Shown: in pieces, positions 29,746 to 38,490 of the stretch | Numbering within the stretch: the stretch's first letter is position 1 | Layout: the number at the start of each line of letters is the position of its first letter | NCBI GenBank assembly: GCA_002238445.1 | Contig: MPML01000031.1 | Location: forward strand, 1 to 50,153 | DNA from: Caldilineaceae bacterium bin5 | Lineage (GTDB): Bacteria > Chloroflexota > Anaerolineae > Caldilineales > Caldilineaceae | Length of the DNA: 50,153 bases | Reading direction: 5' to 3' | Program-made: the position numbers and the translations under genes | The notes under the pieces: model-generated | The model's database searches: none | The model's input: the letters and a program-made list of their open reading frames with translations, nothing else | What the model was told of the DNA's origin: nothing

Positions 29746-31800
29746 ATGCTGACTGAACAGAAGGATCCTGCCGGTGAGGCCGTAAGGTCCGAACCGCAAG
29801 AAGAATCAGAGAACGAGAGCTCGGCCCCGGAACCTGTTGAAGTGGGCCCGGAATTCCCGCAGCCCTCGACCGGGCATCCGGACGACTACCAGATCGGAAG
29901 ATTCCTGGTAGGAAAACGCCTGGGCAGCGGTGGCGCAGCAAGCGTCTATCAGGCCTACGATCAGATCCAGGAGCGCGTGGTCGCGCTCAAGATTCTGTTG
30001 CCCGGCGCTGATGCCGCCGTGCGCAGCCGTTTCCAGCAAGAGGCTCACACGGTCGCTCGGTTGCGGCACCCACATATCGTCCAAACATTCCAAGTGGGAG
30101 ATGCCGCCGGCGAAGGCAGCGCCTACATCGCCATGGAACTGGTCGACGGCGACAGCTTGGCGCAGCTCCTCAAACGCCGCGGAAGACTGAGCGTGGCCGA
30201 AAGCTGCAACCTTTTGGCGCCGATTGCCAGGGCACTGCACTACGCCCATCAGCAGGACATTGTCCACCGCGACGTCAAACCTAGCAACATCCTGCTCCGC
30301 CCTGTCAACCCGGAAGCCTTCGGCAGCATTCCCCGCGATGGTCATGCCCTTTCTGCTGTATACGAAGCTGAACAGATCCTGATCGGGAGCTCTGCCGACG
30401 GCGTAAACGCTGCCGGTCCTGCTTCCGATGAGTTGCCGGTGGCCCCCCTTCTGTCCGATTTTGGCATCGCCCGAGCCCTGGATATGCCGGAGCTGACAAA
30501 CGTAGGACGCACCATTGGGACGCCTGCCTATATGGCGCCCGAACAGTGTGCCAGCAGTCGCGAAGTGACTGGTAGAGCAGACATTTACTCGCTCGGAGCC
30601 GTCCTCTTCCGGTGCCTGGTCGGACGCCCGCCATTCACCGGCACTACCACGCAAATCCTGCACGCCCACGTATACGCGTCACTCTCGCTGCCTGACGACC
30701 TGCTGGCATCTCTTCCCCCCGAACTGATCGAAGTGTTGCGCCGCAGCCTGGCAAAAACACAGCAGGAACGATACACCGTCGCCCGAGATATGGCCGACGA
30801 ACTGTCAGCAATATCCGACGGGATCCTGTCGCAGGAAAACAGCCTCGCCGAACAGACTTCAACACTGACGCTGGTATCTCTGCCCTCCGTCCAGCTGCCG
30901 CCGTCACCGCCGCAAACGACCGACACCGTCATAATTCCGGGTGCGGAAAGCCGACAGGAGAAACCTGCCTCGCAGGACATCCCGCCGGACCGCCCCAGAG
31001 TGGACGTCGCCCAGCAAAACAGTCCGCGCACTTCAAGACGCTCCAAAGCGCGCCTGACTGTCACCATCCTGGGCAGTGTCCTCGTTCTGGCGCTGATGGC
31101 CTTAAGCCCTGTTGCCAGAAACGCATTGTGGGGCAACGAGTCAGCTTCGCCTGTGGAGAGCCCCTCCAGCGCCCCCGCGCCCTCTTCCCCTTTGCCGGCT
31201 GTCGAAGCACAGCAAATTTCGGAGGAGGAGGTTGAAACAACGTCTGCAACCGAAACCACAGCCTCCGTACCTGTCGAACTTGAACCTGAGGCCGCCGCCG
31301 ATCCCCCTGCCGCGCTTGCAGTGGACGCCCCCGCAGCCTGTCAGTATCATGCCGCGGAACAGTTCGAGAGCTTTCTTGGCGAAGATGCAGCCGTAGCCCA
31401 GCAGCTCGGCTGCCCCAAAGGCGTTCCCACCAGCCTTACCTATGAAATCCAGCTATTCCAAACCGGCATGGCACTGGCACGCCTCGACAGACCGATCGTC
31501 TATCTTCGTTACTTCAGCAACGGCGAGTGGGAACAAAGGGAACATGACTGGAGGGAAGGCTTGCAGGAAGCAGTCGATTCCCCTGATCTCCAGTCGCCGG
31601 CAGAAGAACTATTTCAACCGGTTCGCGGTATCGGGCAAATCTGGGCCGAAAGCCTCTTTGTTAGGCAGGCCCTGGGCTGGGCAATTACCTTACCTGAGGA
31701 GACAAACGGCATCCTTCAGTCTTTTGAAGGGGGTTTGCTCATTTACAATATAGAGTCTCAAGAAACACACATCTTTCTGAAGTCGCAGTTGCGGCTCTAA
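29746..31800 (+). CDS. Transmembrane serine/threonine protein kinase
   Basis: 684 residues from the ATG at 29746; a GTG 24 bases upstream is also possible, neither having a clear ribosome-binding site. The kinase domain has the Gly loop (LGSGGAASVY), Lys82, HRDVKPSN (174-181), DFG (238-240) and GTPAYMAPEQ, so it should be active. Between HRDxKPxN and DFG lies an insertion of about 40 residues beyond the usual spacing. A Pro/Ser-rich linker leads to one membrane helix (about 436-455). A 220-residue external part follows, with LGCPKG and Gln-Phe-like repeats seen in envelope-associated sensor domains. It probably senses an external ligand and phosphorylates cytoplasmic partners such as the nearby FHA regulator. 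Confidence 0.92.
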   Translation: MLTEQKDPAGEAVRSEPQEESENESSAPEPVEVGPEFPQPSTGHPDDYQIGRFLVGKRLGSGGAASVYQAYDQIQERVVALKILLPGADAAVRSRFQQEAHTVARLRHPHIVQTFQVGDAAGEGSAYIAMELVDGDSLAQLLKRRGRLSVAESCNLLAPIARALHYAHQQDIVHRDVKPSNILLRPVNPEAFGSIPRDGHALSAVYEAEQILIGSSADGVNAAGPASDELPVAPLLSDFGIARALDMPELTNVGRTIGTPAYMAPEQCASSREVTGRADIYSLGAVLFRCLVGRPPFTGTTTQILHAHVYASLSLPDDLLASLPPELIEVLRRSLAKTQQERYTVARDMADELSAISDGILSQENSLAEQTSTLTLVSLPSVQLPPSPPQTTDTVIIPGAESRQEKPASQDIPPDRPRVDVAQQNSPRTSRRSKARLTVTILGSVLVLALMALSPVARNALWGNESASPVESPSSAPAPSSPLPAVEAQQISEEEVETTSATETTASVPVELEPEAAADPPAALAVDAPAACQYHAAEQFESFLGEDAAVAQQLGCPKGVPTSLTYEIQLFQTGMALARLDRPIVYLRYFSNGEWEQREHDWREGLQEAVDSPDLQSPAEELFQPVRGIGQIWAESLFVRQALGWAITLPEETNGILQSFEGGLLIYNIESQETHIFLKSQLRL

Positions 31801-31819
31801 CTATCCAAAATGGAGGAGT

Positions 31820-32716
31820 ATGATGCAATTTTCCACACCTGAAAGTGCCAGATGGTTGGGCCGACAAGTCAAGCGGGTGAGCCGGTTTTACTCGGCGCAG
31901 CCATCTTACATGGTCGTTCTGATCGTTCTGGTGGCGGCGTTGGCATTGGCCGGCTGTAACCGAAGGCAGGCGGAACCTACCGCCACGGCCGTGCCGCCCA
32001 CGGATACGCCTGTGCCGCCAACTGACACCCCTGTGCCGCCGACCGACACGCCAACGCCGGTCCCGCCCACCGATACCCCTGTGCCAGAGCCGACCGACAC
32101 GCCCACCCCGGCTCCGCCCACAGCAACACCCGCGCCGGAACCCAAAGTGAGTATCCCCAACGGCTGGACCAAGGTCGAAAACGAGCGCCTGGGCTACTCA
32201 TTTGCAGTCCCGCGAGGTTGGTCAGTATTTGACCTCCAGAGCGGCCAGCTGAGTCAGATCATGCGGTTCGTGAGCGCGGACGCCGCCAAACAGGTGGATG
32301 AAGCCCTCACTGGGCCTGGTGGCGAGAACGCTGGCCATCTAGGTATACAGTTGGCGATTTTCTCCAATCCGCCTATCGCCGCCATGACCGGCGTCGGCAT
32401 CTTCCCGAATCTCGACGATGATATCTCCTCCGAAAGCTTGGTGGAGTGGCTGACAGAGCAGTTGGAGAACCTTCCCCTTCCGGTACCCGTGGAAGTGAAG
32501 AGCCTTGAGGCAGGCACGACCAACAATCTGCCTTCCATTCAGGGTGTGGCCAGCGCCGACCTTGCCAGTCAGGGTCTCTTCAACGCCCATATCGTCATTA
32601 CAGCGCTGCGGGCAAATGACACCGCCTACATTCTGATCAACGCAGTTCCCGACAACCAGGCTCAGAACAGGCAGCAGGAAATCGATCTGATTATCGGGAC
32701 TTTCCGACCCGAATAA
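31820..32716 (+). CDS. Lipoprotein with Pro-Thr repeat linker
   Basis: 298 residues. A hydrophobic signal (about 30-45) ends in the lipobox LALAGC with Cys46. A linker of PPTDTPV-like repeats (about 52-108) leads to a globular domain starting NGWTKVENERLGYSFAVPRGW, a form seen in extracytoplasmic proteins of unknown function. GGAGG before the start fits either of the first two ATG codons. It lies 19 bases after the kinase stop, so the two are probably co-transcribed; it could act with the external part of the kinase. A strong terminator follows. The function is unknown. Confidence 0.85.
   Translation: MMQFSTPESARWLGRQVKRVSRFYSAQPSYMVVLIVLVAALALAGCNRRQAEPTATAVPPTDTPVPPTDTPVPPTDTPTPVPPTDTPVPEPTDTPTPAPPTATPAPEPKVSIPNGWTKVENERLGYSFAVPRGWSVFDLQSGQLSQIMRFVSADAAKQVDEALTGPGGENAGHLGIQLAIFSNPPIAAMTGVGIFPNLDDDISSESLVEWLTEQLENLPLPVPVEVKSLEAGTTNNLPSIQGVASADLASQGLFNAHIVITALRANDTAYILINAVPDNQAQNRQQEIDLIIGTFRPE
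31990..32130 (+). repeat. 21-bp tandem repeats encoding the PPTDTPV linker
   Basis: Near-repeats of about 21 bases encode (V/T)PPTDTP units inside the lipoprotein gene. Codon use differs from unit to unit, so the protein repeat is older than the DNA identity. Confidence 0.75.
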
Positions 32717-32737
32717 TCGCTAGGACATAACCATGTG

Positions 32738-32806
32738 ACGAGGAGAGAGAACGGTGGCGGTTCGGTCGTCTTACAGGCCCGCCGTCCACCACTCTCTCCT
32801 CGTTTT
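32738..32806 (+). terminator. Strong intrinsic terminator after the lipoprotein gene
   Basis: ACGAGGAGAGAG (32738-32749) pairs perfectly over 12 bp with CTCTCTCCTCGT (32792-32803). Inner GGTGGCGG and CCGCCGTCCACC can pair with a bulge. TTTTATT follows. It ends the kinase-lipoprotein unit and shows that the next gene starts after it. Confidence 0.88.
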
Positions 32807-32854
32807 ATTCTTGTCCCTGAGAAAATAGTTCCACTGTGCTCGACTAGGAGAGCA

Positions 32855-34774
32855 ATGGAAGACCAAGCAGGAAACGCCCCCCCAGCATTGACTGCCATCA
32901 ACGAACTGTTGTCCGAAGAGTGTCGGATCGCGGTCGTTAGACTCGTCTTGGCGCAGTGGAGGCACGCCTCTGATGATCTGAAAAAAATATTCGAGCGGAC
33001 GGTAAATAACGGCCCGCAAATTCACGGTTTTCGCGAACCCTTGAGAGCGCCAGATGAACTTGTCAAGAATAATGTATTGCAGAGAATGCGTTTCTCCCCT
33101 GAGTTCGTTGGAATTGTTCTGCAGATTTGGATGAGTTCCCACCAGGAACTTCAAGGCGTAGTTAGCAAACACCTCTCTGATTCAGAGATGTCAACGAACG
33201 GATTGGACTTCTCGGCAAGTCGATTTTCTGGCAAGTGGGACATCGAGAGTTGGAGGCAACATAGCCGGCAAGTCGTTGAATCCCATAACCAGTTCACTGA
33301 AGATGATGTCGCTCTCATGCTATGTTGTATTTCAGGCAAATTGCCCTCCCCTGATGTCGCCCCTATCGACGAGCCGACTGATTCGCGCCAAGACGCCCTC
33401 TTTCCGCAATGGCTTGAAGAACTACAGGCATTGCCTGCAGACGCGCCTCAATGGCAGCAGGCTACAGATTTCGTAGCATCGGTCACCGAAATCATCAAAT
33501 GGAAAGAGAATGAAAGACACTTCGTCGTCCGTTTGAAGGAACTGCTCGCAGAGTTGAAGCAGGATTTCGGGCGGGAATTGGCCTTTTTCCAATGCGATAC
33601 GGATTCATGGTCCGTCGAACGTCTGTCCCGCCGACAACAGTCCGGCCAGCCAGCAACACGTGAAGAAATTGCTGAACTGGTGCGCCTGACAGAATCCCTG
33701 AAGCGTTTACTAGGCCACTACAAACCAGTACATGACATTGCTTCGAACATAGAAGAAGAGACGGTCCTGGCCCCAAAGCGTTCGGATCTGCAGCTACAGA
33801 CCCTTAAGTGCCTGTATCAAATTTATCAACTGTTTTCACCAACAAACCCAACCGACGACGATCCAGCAAACGCGAGCAATAGCGGTGCCGCTACTGTTTC
33901 GGAACCGGTCACTGCAAATTGCGACAAGCAGCCGGAACTAGGCGAACGCAATTCCAAGCCACAAGACAACCCACTTCCTTTAGCCGAAGCAGAGGTCGGA
34001 CCGCCCCCATCAGCAAAAAATATTGCCGACGAAGTTTCGGCTCAAGCCGCGTTGCCCGAGGGAAATGACGAATCTGACGGCCTCAATCATTCAATCGATG
34101 CTTCCCAGACAGGAGGGTATGGGGGACCCACTGCTGAACTTCCTGTCCAATCGATAGGTGATTTCGGCTTGATCGAATCAGAGAACCGTTCTCTGAAACA
34201 AGAAATACAGACGCTTCAGGGCGACCTGAAGACCAGCCAGAATGTTGTCAGAATCTGGCGCGTAGCATACGAAACCGCGTGCAAACGATTTCCACGTCCC
34301 GAAGAATCACTCGGTGACGATGAAATCCTGACCATTGAGGACGTAAGAACAGCCGTGGCGCTTGCAAGAGAAAAGTTCGCCGACGAACTCCTGTTTAAGC
34401 CAAACTCTAAGTCGGAGATCGACGATAATCCCTATGAGAAGCCTGGCAACGTGTGGACCGCGTTGAAATGGTTGGCCACCACCTATTATCGCTCAAAAAT
34501 GGGCGAGCTCAGCGTGCCCGACCTCGGGGTGTCAATACTGAAAGCATGTGGTTGGCGCTACACAGGAAAACAGAGCAGCATCACAATGAAACAGTACAAG
34601 CCCTGGTACACAACCCACCTTGAGGGCAAAGAGTACTGGCTGAAGAAGCACGTCGGCACCGGCAGCAACAAGGATGCACGTTACACCATTCGAATCGCCT
34701 TTGACTGGGACCAGGACCGAAAGGTAGTTTTGATCGGCTATATCGGCCAACACCAGCAGACGAGCGCGACTTGA
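32855..34774 (+). CDS. Large protein of unknown function with coiled coil and conserved-looking C-terminal domain
   Basis: 639 residues. The start at ATG 32855 has TAGGAG five bases upstream; an earlier in-frame GTG lies in the terminator hairpin and is excluded. I do not recognise the protein. Residues 1 to about 310 are mostly helical and charged. A low-complexity linker follows (about 320-430). Then comes a short coiled coil (IESENRSLKQEIQTLQGDL, near 450). The C-terminal 110 residues are compact and rich in aromatics (VWTALKWLATTYY, YKPWYTTHLEGKEYWL, HVGTGSNKDARYTIRIAFDW). No signal peptide or membrane helix. It stands between a terminator and threonine aldolase and looks foreign to its neighbours. 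Confidence 0.75.
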   Translation: MEDQAGNAPPALTAINELLSEECRIAVVRLVLAQWRHASDDLKKIFERTVNNGPQIHGFREPLRAPDELVKNNVLQRMRFSPEFVGIVLQIWMSSHQELQGVVSKHLSDSEMSTNGLDFSASRFSGKWDIESWRQHSRQVVESHNQFTEDDVALMLCCISGKLPSPDVAPIDEPTDSRQDALFPQWLEELQALPADAPQWQQATDFVASVTEIIKWKENERHFVVRLKELLAELKQDFGRELAFFQCDTDSWSVERLSRRQQSGQPATREEIAELVRLTESLKRLLGHYKPVHDIASNIEEETVLAPKRSDLQLQTLKCLYQIYQLFSPTNPTDDDPANASNSGAATVSEPVTANCDKQPELGERNSKPQDNPLPLAEAEVGPPPSAKNIADEVSAQAALPEGNDESDGLNHSIDASQTGGYGGPTAELPVQSIGDFGLIESENRSLKQEIQTLQGDLKTSQNVVRIWRVAYETACKRFPRPEESLGDDEILTIEDVRTAVALAREKFADELLFKPNSKSEIDDNPYEKPGNVWTALKWLATTYYRSKMGELSVPDLGVSILKACGWRYTGKQSSITMKQYKPWYTTHLEGKEYWLKKHVGTGSNKDARYTIRIAFDWDQDRKVVLIGYIGQHQQTSAT

Positions 34775-34846
34775 CCATAAGATGAAGAACGAAGAAACCG
34801 ACCACAAAATCGTCATGCTTCTTTCGCACCAGGAAAGGTATCACCT

Positions 34847-35929
34847 TTGACAAACAATACAATTGACCTGCGTTCCGATACCGTGACCCAGCCGACCGAA
34901 GCCATGCGCAAAGCCATGGCTGCCGCTCCTGTCGGCGACGACGTCTACGGCGAAGACCCGACTGTCAACCGCCTGGAGGCCATGACCGCCGACCTGCTTG
35001 AGAAGGAGGCGGCCGTCTTTGTGTCCAGCGGGACAATGGGCAACCTGGCCTCGTTGCTCAGCCACTGCGGCCGCGGCGACGAAATGATCCTGGGAGATCA
35101 AGCGCACATCTTCCTGTCAGAACAGGGCGGTTCCGCCGGCCTGGGAGGTGTCCATCCGCGTCCTATGCCCACTGCTCCGGACGGTACCCTGGACCTGCAA
35201 ATGGTAGCGTCGTCGATCCGCGCTGACGACGAACACTACCCTCGTACCCGCCTGTTGGCAATCGAAAATACCCACAATCGCAGTGGCGGGCGCTGCTTAC
35301 CCGTGGAGTACATGGACGCGGCCGGCAAGTTGGCCCACAGCCGCGATATGAAGCTACACGTCGACGGGGCCCGCCTCTGGAATGCTGCCGTCGCTCTCAA
35401 TGTGGCCCCTGCCCGCCTGCTGAAGGAAGCGGACAGTGCCAGCCTCTGCCTGAGCAAAGGCCTCGGCGCGCCCGTTGGTTCGGTGATAGTCGGTGACTCC
35501 GACTTCGTCAAGCGCGCCCGACGCATGCGCAAAATCCTCGGCGGCGGCACCCGCCAGGCCGGCATCATCGCCGCCGCCGGCATCGTCGCCATCACCGAAA
35601 TGATCGAAAGACTCGCGGACGACCATGCAAACGCCCATAAACTGGCCCAAGGCCTGGCGCAACTGGACGGAATCAATATCGACCCCGAAACCGTAGAGAC
35701 GGATATCGTCATCTTCGAACTTTGCCGTGACGACATAACACCGGCACAGTTGTCTGCCGGCCTGCGAGAGCTCGGCGTCCTGCTGAGTCCCATCGACAGC
35801 ACCCACCTGCGCGCGGTCACAAATCTGCACGTGACCTCCACCGATATCGAGCGTACACTCGACGCTTTTGCCCAAGTACTCCACTCTGGCAGCGATGGCG
35901 CCGGCGATGGCGTGCGCGTGTACGGATAG
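34847..35929 (+). CDS. ltaE: L-threonine (low-specificity) aldolase
   Basis: 360 residues, PLP-dependent; cleaves L-threonine or L-allo-threonine to glycine and acetaldehyde. IDLRSDTVTQPTEAMRKAMAAAPVGDDVYGEDP at the start is diagnostic. HVDGAR (171-176) binds the cofactor, and the PLP lysine is Lys204 in LCLSKGLGAPVG. Translation begins at TTG with AGGAAAGG upstream; no closer ATG fits the conserved N-terminus. It begins 72 bases after the unknown protein and is followed by the DUF697-like gene after 12 bases. Confidence 0.93.
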   Translation: MTNNTIDLRSDTVTQPTEAMRKAMAAAPVGDDVYGEDPTVNRLEAMTADLLEKEAAVFVSSGTMGNLASLLSHCGRGDEMILGDQAHIFLSEQGGSAGLGGVHPRPMPTAPDGTLDLQMVASSIRADDEHYPRTRLLAIENTHNRSGGRCLPVEYMDAAGKLAHSRDMKLHVDGARLWNAAVALNVAPARLLKEADSASLCLSKGLGAPVGSVIVGDSDFVKRARRMRKILGGGTRQAGIIAAAGIVAITEMIERLADDHANAHKLAQGLAQLDGINIDPETVETDIVIFELCRDDITPAQLSAGLRELGVLLSPIDSTHLRAVTNLHVTSTDIERTLDAFAQVLHSGSDGAGDGVRVYG

Positions 35930-35941
35930 GCGAAGTGAGCG

Positions 35942-37081
35942 ATGCGTTCACTCCCGTTGCGCTCCATCTGGCAGATTGTCAGTGAAATCAACCTGGCCGA
36001 GATTCAGCGTGAGATCGAGGCCCCCTTCCATCTGCTGGTCGCAGCCGATGATGAAGCGGATGCCGAAGAGGCCGCCCGCTGGCTCAGCGACCCCGGCGCC
36101 GCCTTCAGTCATCCTTGGATTACCATCACCGACAGTGCCGGCTCCGGACTGCGCTCTCAGAGTACCGACATCATCCCCTTCTCACCCGATTCAGAAGACC
36201 CCTCTTCCTACAAAACGCTTCCTTCTATTGACTGCGCCCTGTTGGTAACAACCCGTGTTGAACTTAGCGACGATCTCTCATCTCTGCTGAGGATGCTTCG
36301 CTCAAATTCAATCCCGGCTCTGATCGTCCTCACCGGGGCCGAAGGCAAACGGCCTGACGGAGAAATTGCCCGCTGGGGAGAGCAGGTGCGCGTGGCAATC
36401 GCCGAATGGTCCGATGAAGCCGTCATCCGCGTAGCTGGCGCGCTGATCGACGCCGTCCCCTCCACACTTCGTCTGCCGCTGGCCCGACGTCTCCCTCCGC
36501 TGCGCACCGCCGCCTGCAACCTCCTCATCCAGGAGACTTCACAGGTCAACGCCGGCTACTCCTTCACCACCGGCCTCGGCGAAACCGTGCCCGGGCTGGG
36601 ATTCGTGCTCGGCGCCGGCGACGCCATCGTACTCACCAAAAACCAGCTGATGATGGCATACAAAATCGCGCTGGTCTCAGGCAAATCCGGTTCGCCGCAG
36701 AAACTCTTGGGTGAGATCGTCGGCGTTCTTGGCGGCGGCTTCCTCTTTCGCCAGCTCGCTCGCGAAATGGTCGGTCTTATACCTGTGTGGGGAATAGTGC
36801 CCAAAGTTGCAGTTTCATACGCAGGTACGTGGGCTATCGGAAGAGCAGTTCTGCTATGGGCAACCGAAGGTCGAAAGATTACCCCGGAACTGATGAAGGG
36901 GCACTACCGCGAAGCCCTGGGCCAGGGCCGCCAGGCAGCCCAGCGAATCGTCAACAACGCACGCAAGCCTCGCCTGCCCTCCGGCGCCCCCAAGGCATCA
37001 AAATCAAAGCCTGCCCCCGCTTCACGGCTTCTAAGGCAAGTCCGCAAATCTATCCCCCGCCTGCCCCCGCGTAAGAGCTGA
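35942..37081 (+). CDS. DUF697-like membrane-associated protein with N-terminal Rossmann-like region
   Basis: 379 residues. The N-terminal 180 residues look like a degenerate P-loop GTPase fold (LLVAADD at the first strand, DCALLVTTRVEL, IPALIVLTG), but no intact phosphate-binding loop is present. The C-terminal part (about 190-330) has hydrophobic, Gly-rich segments (GLGETVPGLGFVLGAGDAIVLTKNQLMMAYKIA and GGGFLFRQLAREMVGLIPVWG) typical of DUF697/YcjF-like domains. A basic tail ends the protein. Such proteins are associated with the membrane; their role is not established. It begins 12 bases after the threonine aldolase stop, likely in the same transcript. Confidence 0.75.
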   Translation: MRSLPLRSIWQIVSEINLAEIQREIEAPFHLLVAADDEADAEEAARWLSDPGAAFSHPWITITDSAGSGLRSQSTDIIPFSPDSEDPSSYKTLPSIDCALLVTTRVELSDDLSSLLRMLRSNSIPALIVLTGAEGKRPDGEIARWGEQVRVAIAEWSDEAVIRVAGALIDAVPSTLRLPLARRLPPLRTAACNLLIQETSQVNAGYSFTTGLGETVPGLGFVLGAGDAIVLTKNQLMMAYKIALVSGKSGSPQKLLGEIVGVLGGGFLFRQLAREMVGLIPVWGIVPKVAVSYAGTWAIGRAVLLWATEGRKITPELMKGHYREALGQGRQAAQRIVNNARKPRLPSGAPKASKSKPAPASRLLRQVRKSIPRLPPRKS

Positions 37082-37140
37082 GGCGACCCCTCGCCCTCCT
37101 GTTCGCGGACCAACTTCTCTCGAAAATTGTCCCACTTCAT

Positions 37141-37169
37141 TTGACAATCGTACCTGCCGGTGTTATCCT
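37141..37169 (+). promoter_or_regulatory. Promoter of the tRNA-Asp pair
   Basis: TTGACA at 37141-37146 is followed after 17 bases by TATCCT at 37164-37169, preceded by TGT. The first tRNA begins 28 bases downstream. Confidence 0.65.
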
Positions 37170-37196
37170 TCCCGTCACATGTCATGGTTTCCTGAT

Positions 37197-37269
37197 GGGG
37201 GCGTGGTGTAGCGGTTAGCATGTCGGCCTGTCAAGCCGGAGGTCGCGGGTTCAAATCCCGTCGCTCCCG
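37197..37269 (+). tRNA. trnD: tRNA-Asp (anticodon GTC), copy 1
   Basis: The sequence folds into a cloverleaf. The acceptor stem is GGGGGCG with CGCTCCC (one G-U pair). The anticodon loop CTGTCAA has GTC in the middle. The T arm is GCGGG-TTCAAAT-CCCGT. The base before the 3' end is G, as expected for tRNA-Asp. CCA is not encoded. Confidence 0.95.
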
Positions 37270-37305
37270 CCTCGGCGGATGAAATGCCAAACCATAGGGA
37301 AATCT

Positions 37306-37378
37306 GGGGGCGTGGTGTAGCGGTTAGCATATCGGCCTGTCAAGCCGGAGGTCGCGGGTTCAAATCCCGTCGCTCCCG
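37306..37378 (+). tRNA. trnD: tRNA-Asp (anticodon GTC), copy 2
   Basis: Identical to copy 1 apart from a single base near position 26 (A here, G in copy 1). The spacer between the copies is 36 bases. A hairpin terminator follows, so both are probably cut from one precursor. Confidence 0.95.
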
Positions 37379-37393
37379 CAGGTAGACATGAAA

Positions 37394-37428
37394 AAACAGG
37401 TCAACCCATCGACCGGGTTGACCTGTTT
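37394..37428. terminator. Bidirectional terminator between the tRNAs and fabI
   Basis: AAACAGGTCAACCC (37394-37407) pairs perfectly with GGGTTGACCTGTTT (37415-37428) around a 7-base loop. Read on the minus strand it is followed by a run of T, so it can end fabI as well as the tRNA transcript. Confidence 0.9.
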
Positions 37429-37457
37429 GCTTTCAGAAGGGAACTGCCCTCGAACTC

Positions 37458-38246
37458 CTACCCGCCGACAGTGTCCATGTCGGGGGCCCCCATTATGTTG
37501 TAACCGCCGTCGACGTAGACCACCTCCCCCGTAATCTTCCCTGCCCAGTCTCCCAGCAGGAAGCGGGCGGCATTTCCCACGTCGGTCTGTGTAACATTCC
37601 CCATCGGCGCTACCGTTCCCACATAGCCAAGGCTCTTGCGGAAGCCGCTGACCCCGGCCGACGCCAGTGTCTTGATCGGGCCGGCGCTGATGGCATTGAC
37701 CCGCACCTGATCGCCTCCCAGGTCCCAGGCAAGATAGCGAACCGTCGCTTCCAGCGCGGCCTTCGCCACTCCCATCACATTGTAATTGGGCGTCACTTTC
37801 TCGGAACCGTAGTAGGTCATTGCCAACATGCTGCCGCCCTCGGACATCAACGGCACAGCCCGCTTGGCAAGCGCCACCAGGCTGTAGCAGCTGATATCAA
37901 GAGCAAGACGAAAGCCCTCGCGGCTTGTATCCACGAAACGGCCGCCCAAATCCTCCCGCGGTGCAAATGCAATCGAATGCACCAGAAAGTCGAGACTGCC
38001 AAAATGCTTCTCCGCCTTCTCGAATAGACCGTCGATGGCGGCATCATTGGTGACATCGCATTCCTCTATGAACCTGCTGCCAACAGATTCGGCCAATGGA
38101 GTGACCCGCTTCTGCAGTACCTCGCCGGCATAGCTGAAGCCCAGTTCCGCACCTTCCTCCGCCAAAGCCTGCGCTATTCCCCAGGCAATCGAATTCTTGT
38201 TCGCAACGCCAAATATGAGACCGCGCTTCCCCTCAAAAGACCCCAT
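37458..38246 (-). CDS. fabI: Enoyl-[acyl-carrier-protein] reductase
   Basis: 262 residues, short-chain dehydrogenase fold; last reductive step of fatty acid elongation, NADH-dependent in most relatives. [25 protein letters not shown] is the nucleotide-binding N-terminus typical of FabI. The catalytic pair is Tyr155-x6-Lys162, with Tyr145 upstream; [16 protein letters not shown] follows. The ATG at 38246 has AAGGAG six bases upstream and matches the family start; the ORF could begin at TTG eight residues earlier but without support. It is transcribed away from the candidate small RNA. Confidence 0.95.
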   Translation of the reverse strand: MGSFEGKRGLIFGVANKNSIAWGIAQALAEEGAELGFSYAGEVLQKRVTPLAESVGSRFIEECDVTNDAAIDGLFEKAEKHFGSLDFLVHSIAFAPREDLGGRFVDTSREGFRLALDISCYSLVALAKRAVPLMSEGGSMLAMTYYGSEKVTPNYNVMGVAKAALEATVRYLAWDLGGDQVRVNAISAGPIKTLASAGVSGFRKSLGYVGTVAPMGNVTQTDVGNAARFLLGDWAGKITGEVVYVDGGYNIMGAPDMDTVGG

Positions 38247-38456
38247 TACCCACTCCTTATGTTGATCCAAAACCTGTGATCGACATCGAGAGCCCCCCGC
38301 CTGCTGGGAACTCCTTCAACCTACTTGAACTATAGCTTATGCTCTAATAGTTATAAATGCATATCAAATCGTCACTTGAACTGCCCGATCCGCCGTATTC
38401 CTTGTCAAATTCGTGCAAAATAAGAGAATTCAATGAAAATTCGTCCATTTTCCCCC

Positions 38457-38485
38457 TTTACAAATAATAATTAGTATGTTATAAT
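38457..38485 (+). promoter_or_regulatory. Promoter of the candidate small RNA
   Basis: TTTACA at 38457-38462 and TATAAT at 38480-38485 are separated by 17 bases. The first base of the transcript should be close to 38491, at the foot of the outer stem. Confidence 0.7.
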
Positions 38486-38490
38486 TCATA

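Noticed and set aside
32735..32854. Upstream GTG start for the unknown 639-residue protein
   Set aside because: These bases form the terminator of the lipoprotein gene, and ATG 32855 has a good ribosome-binding site.
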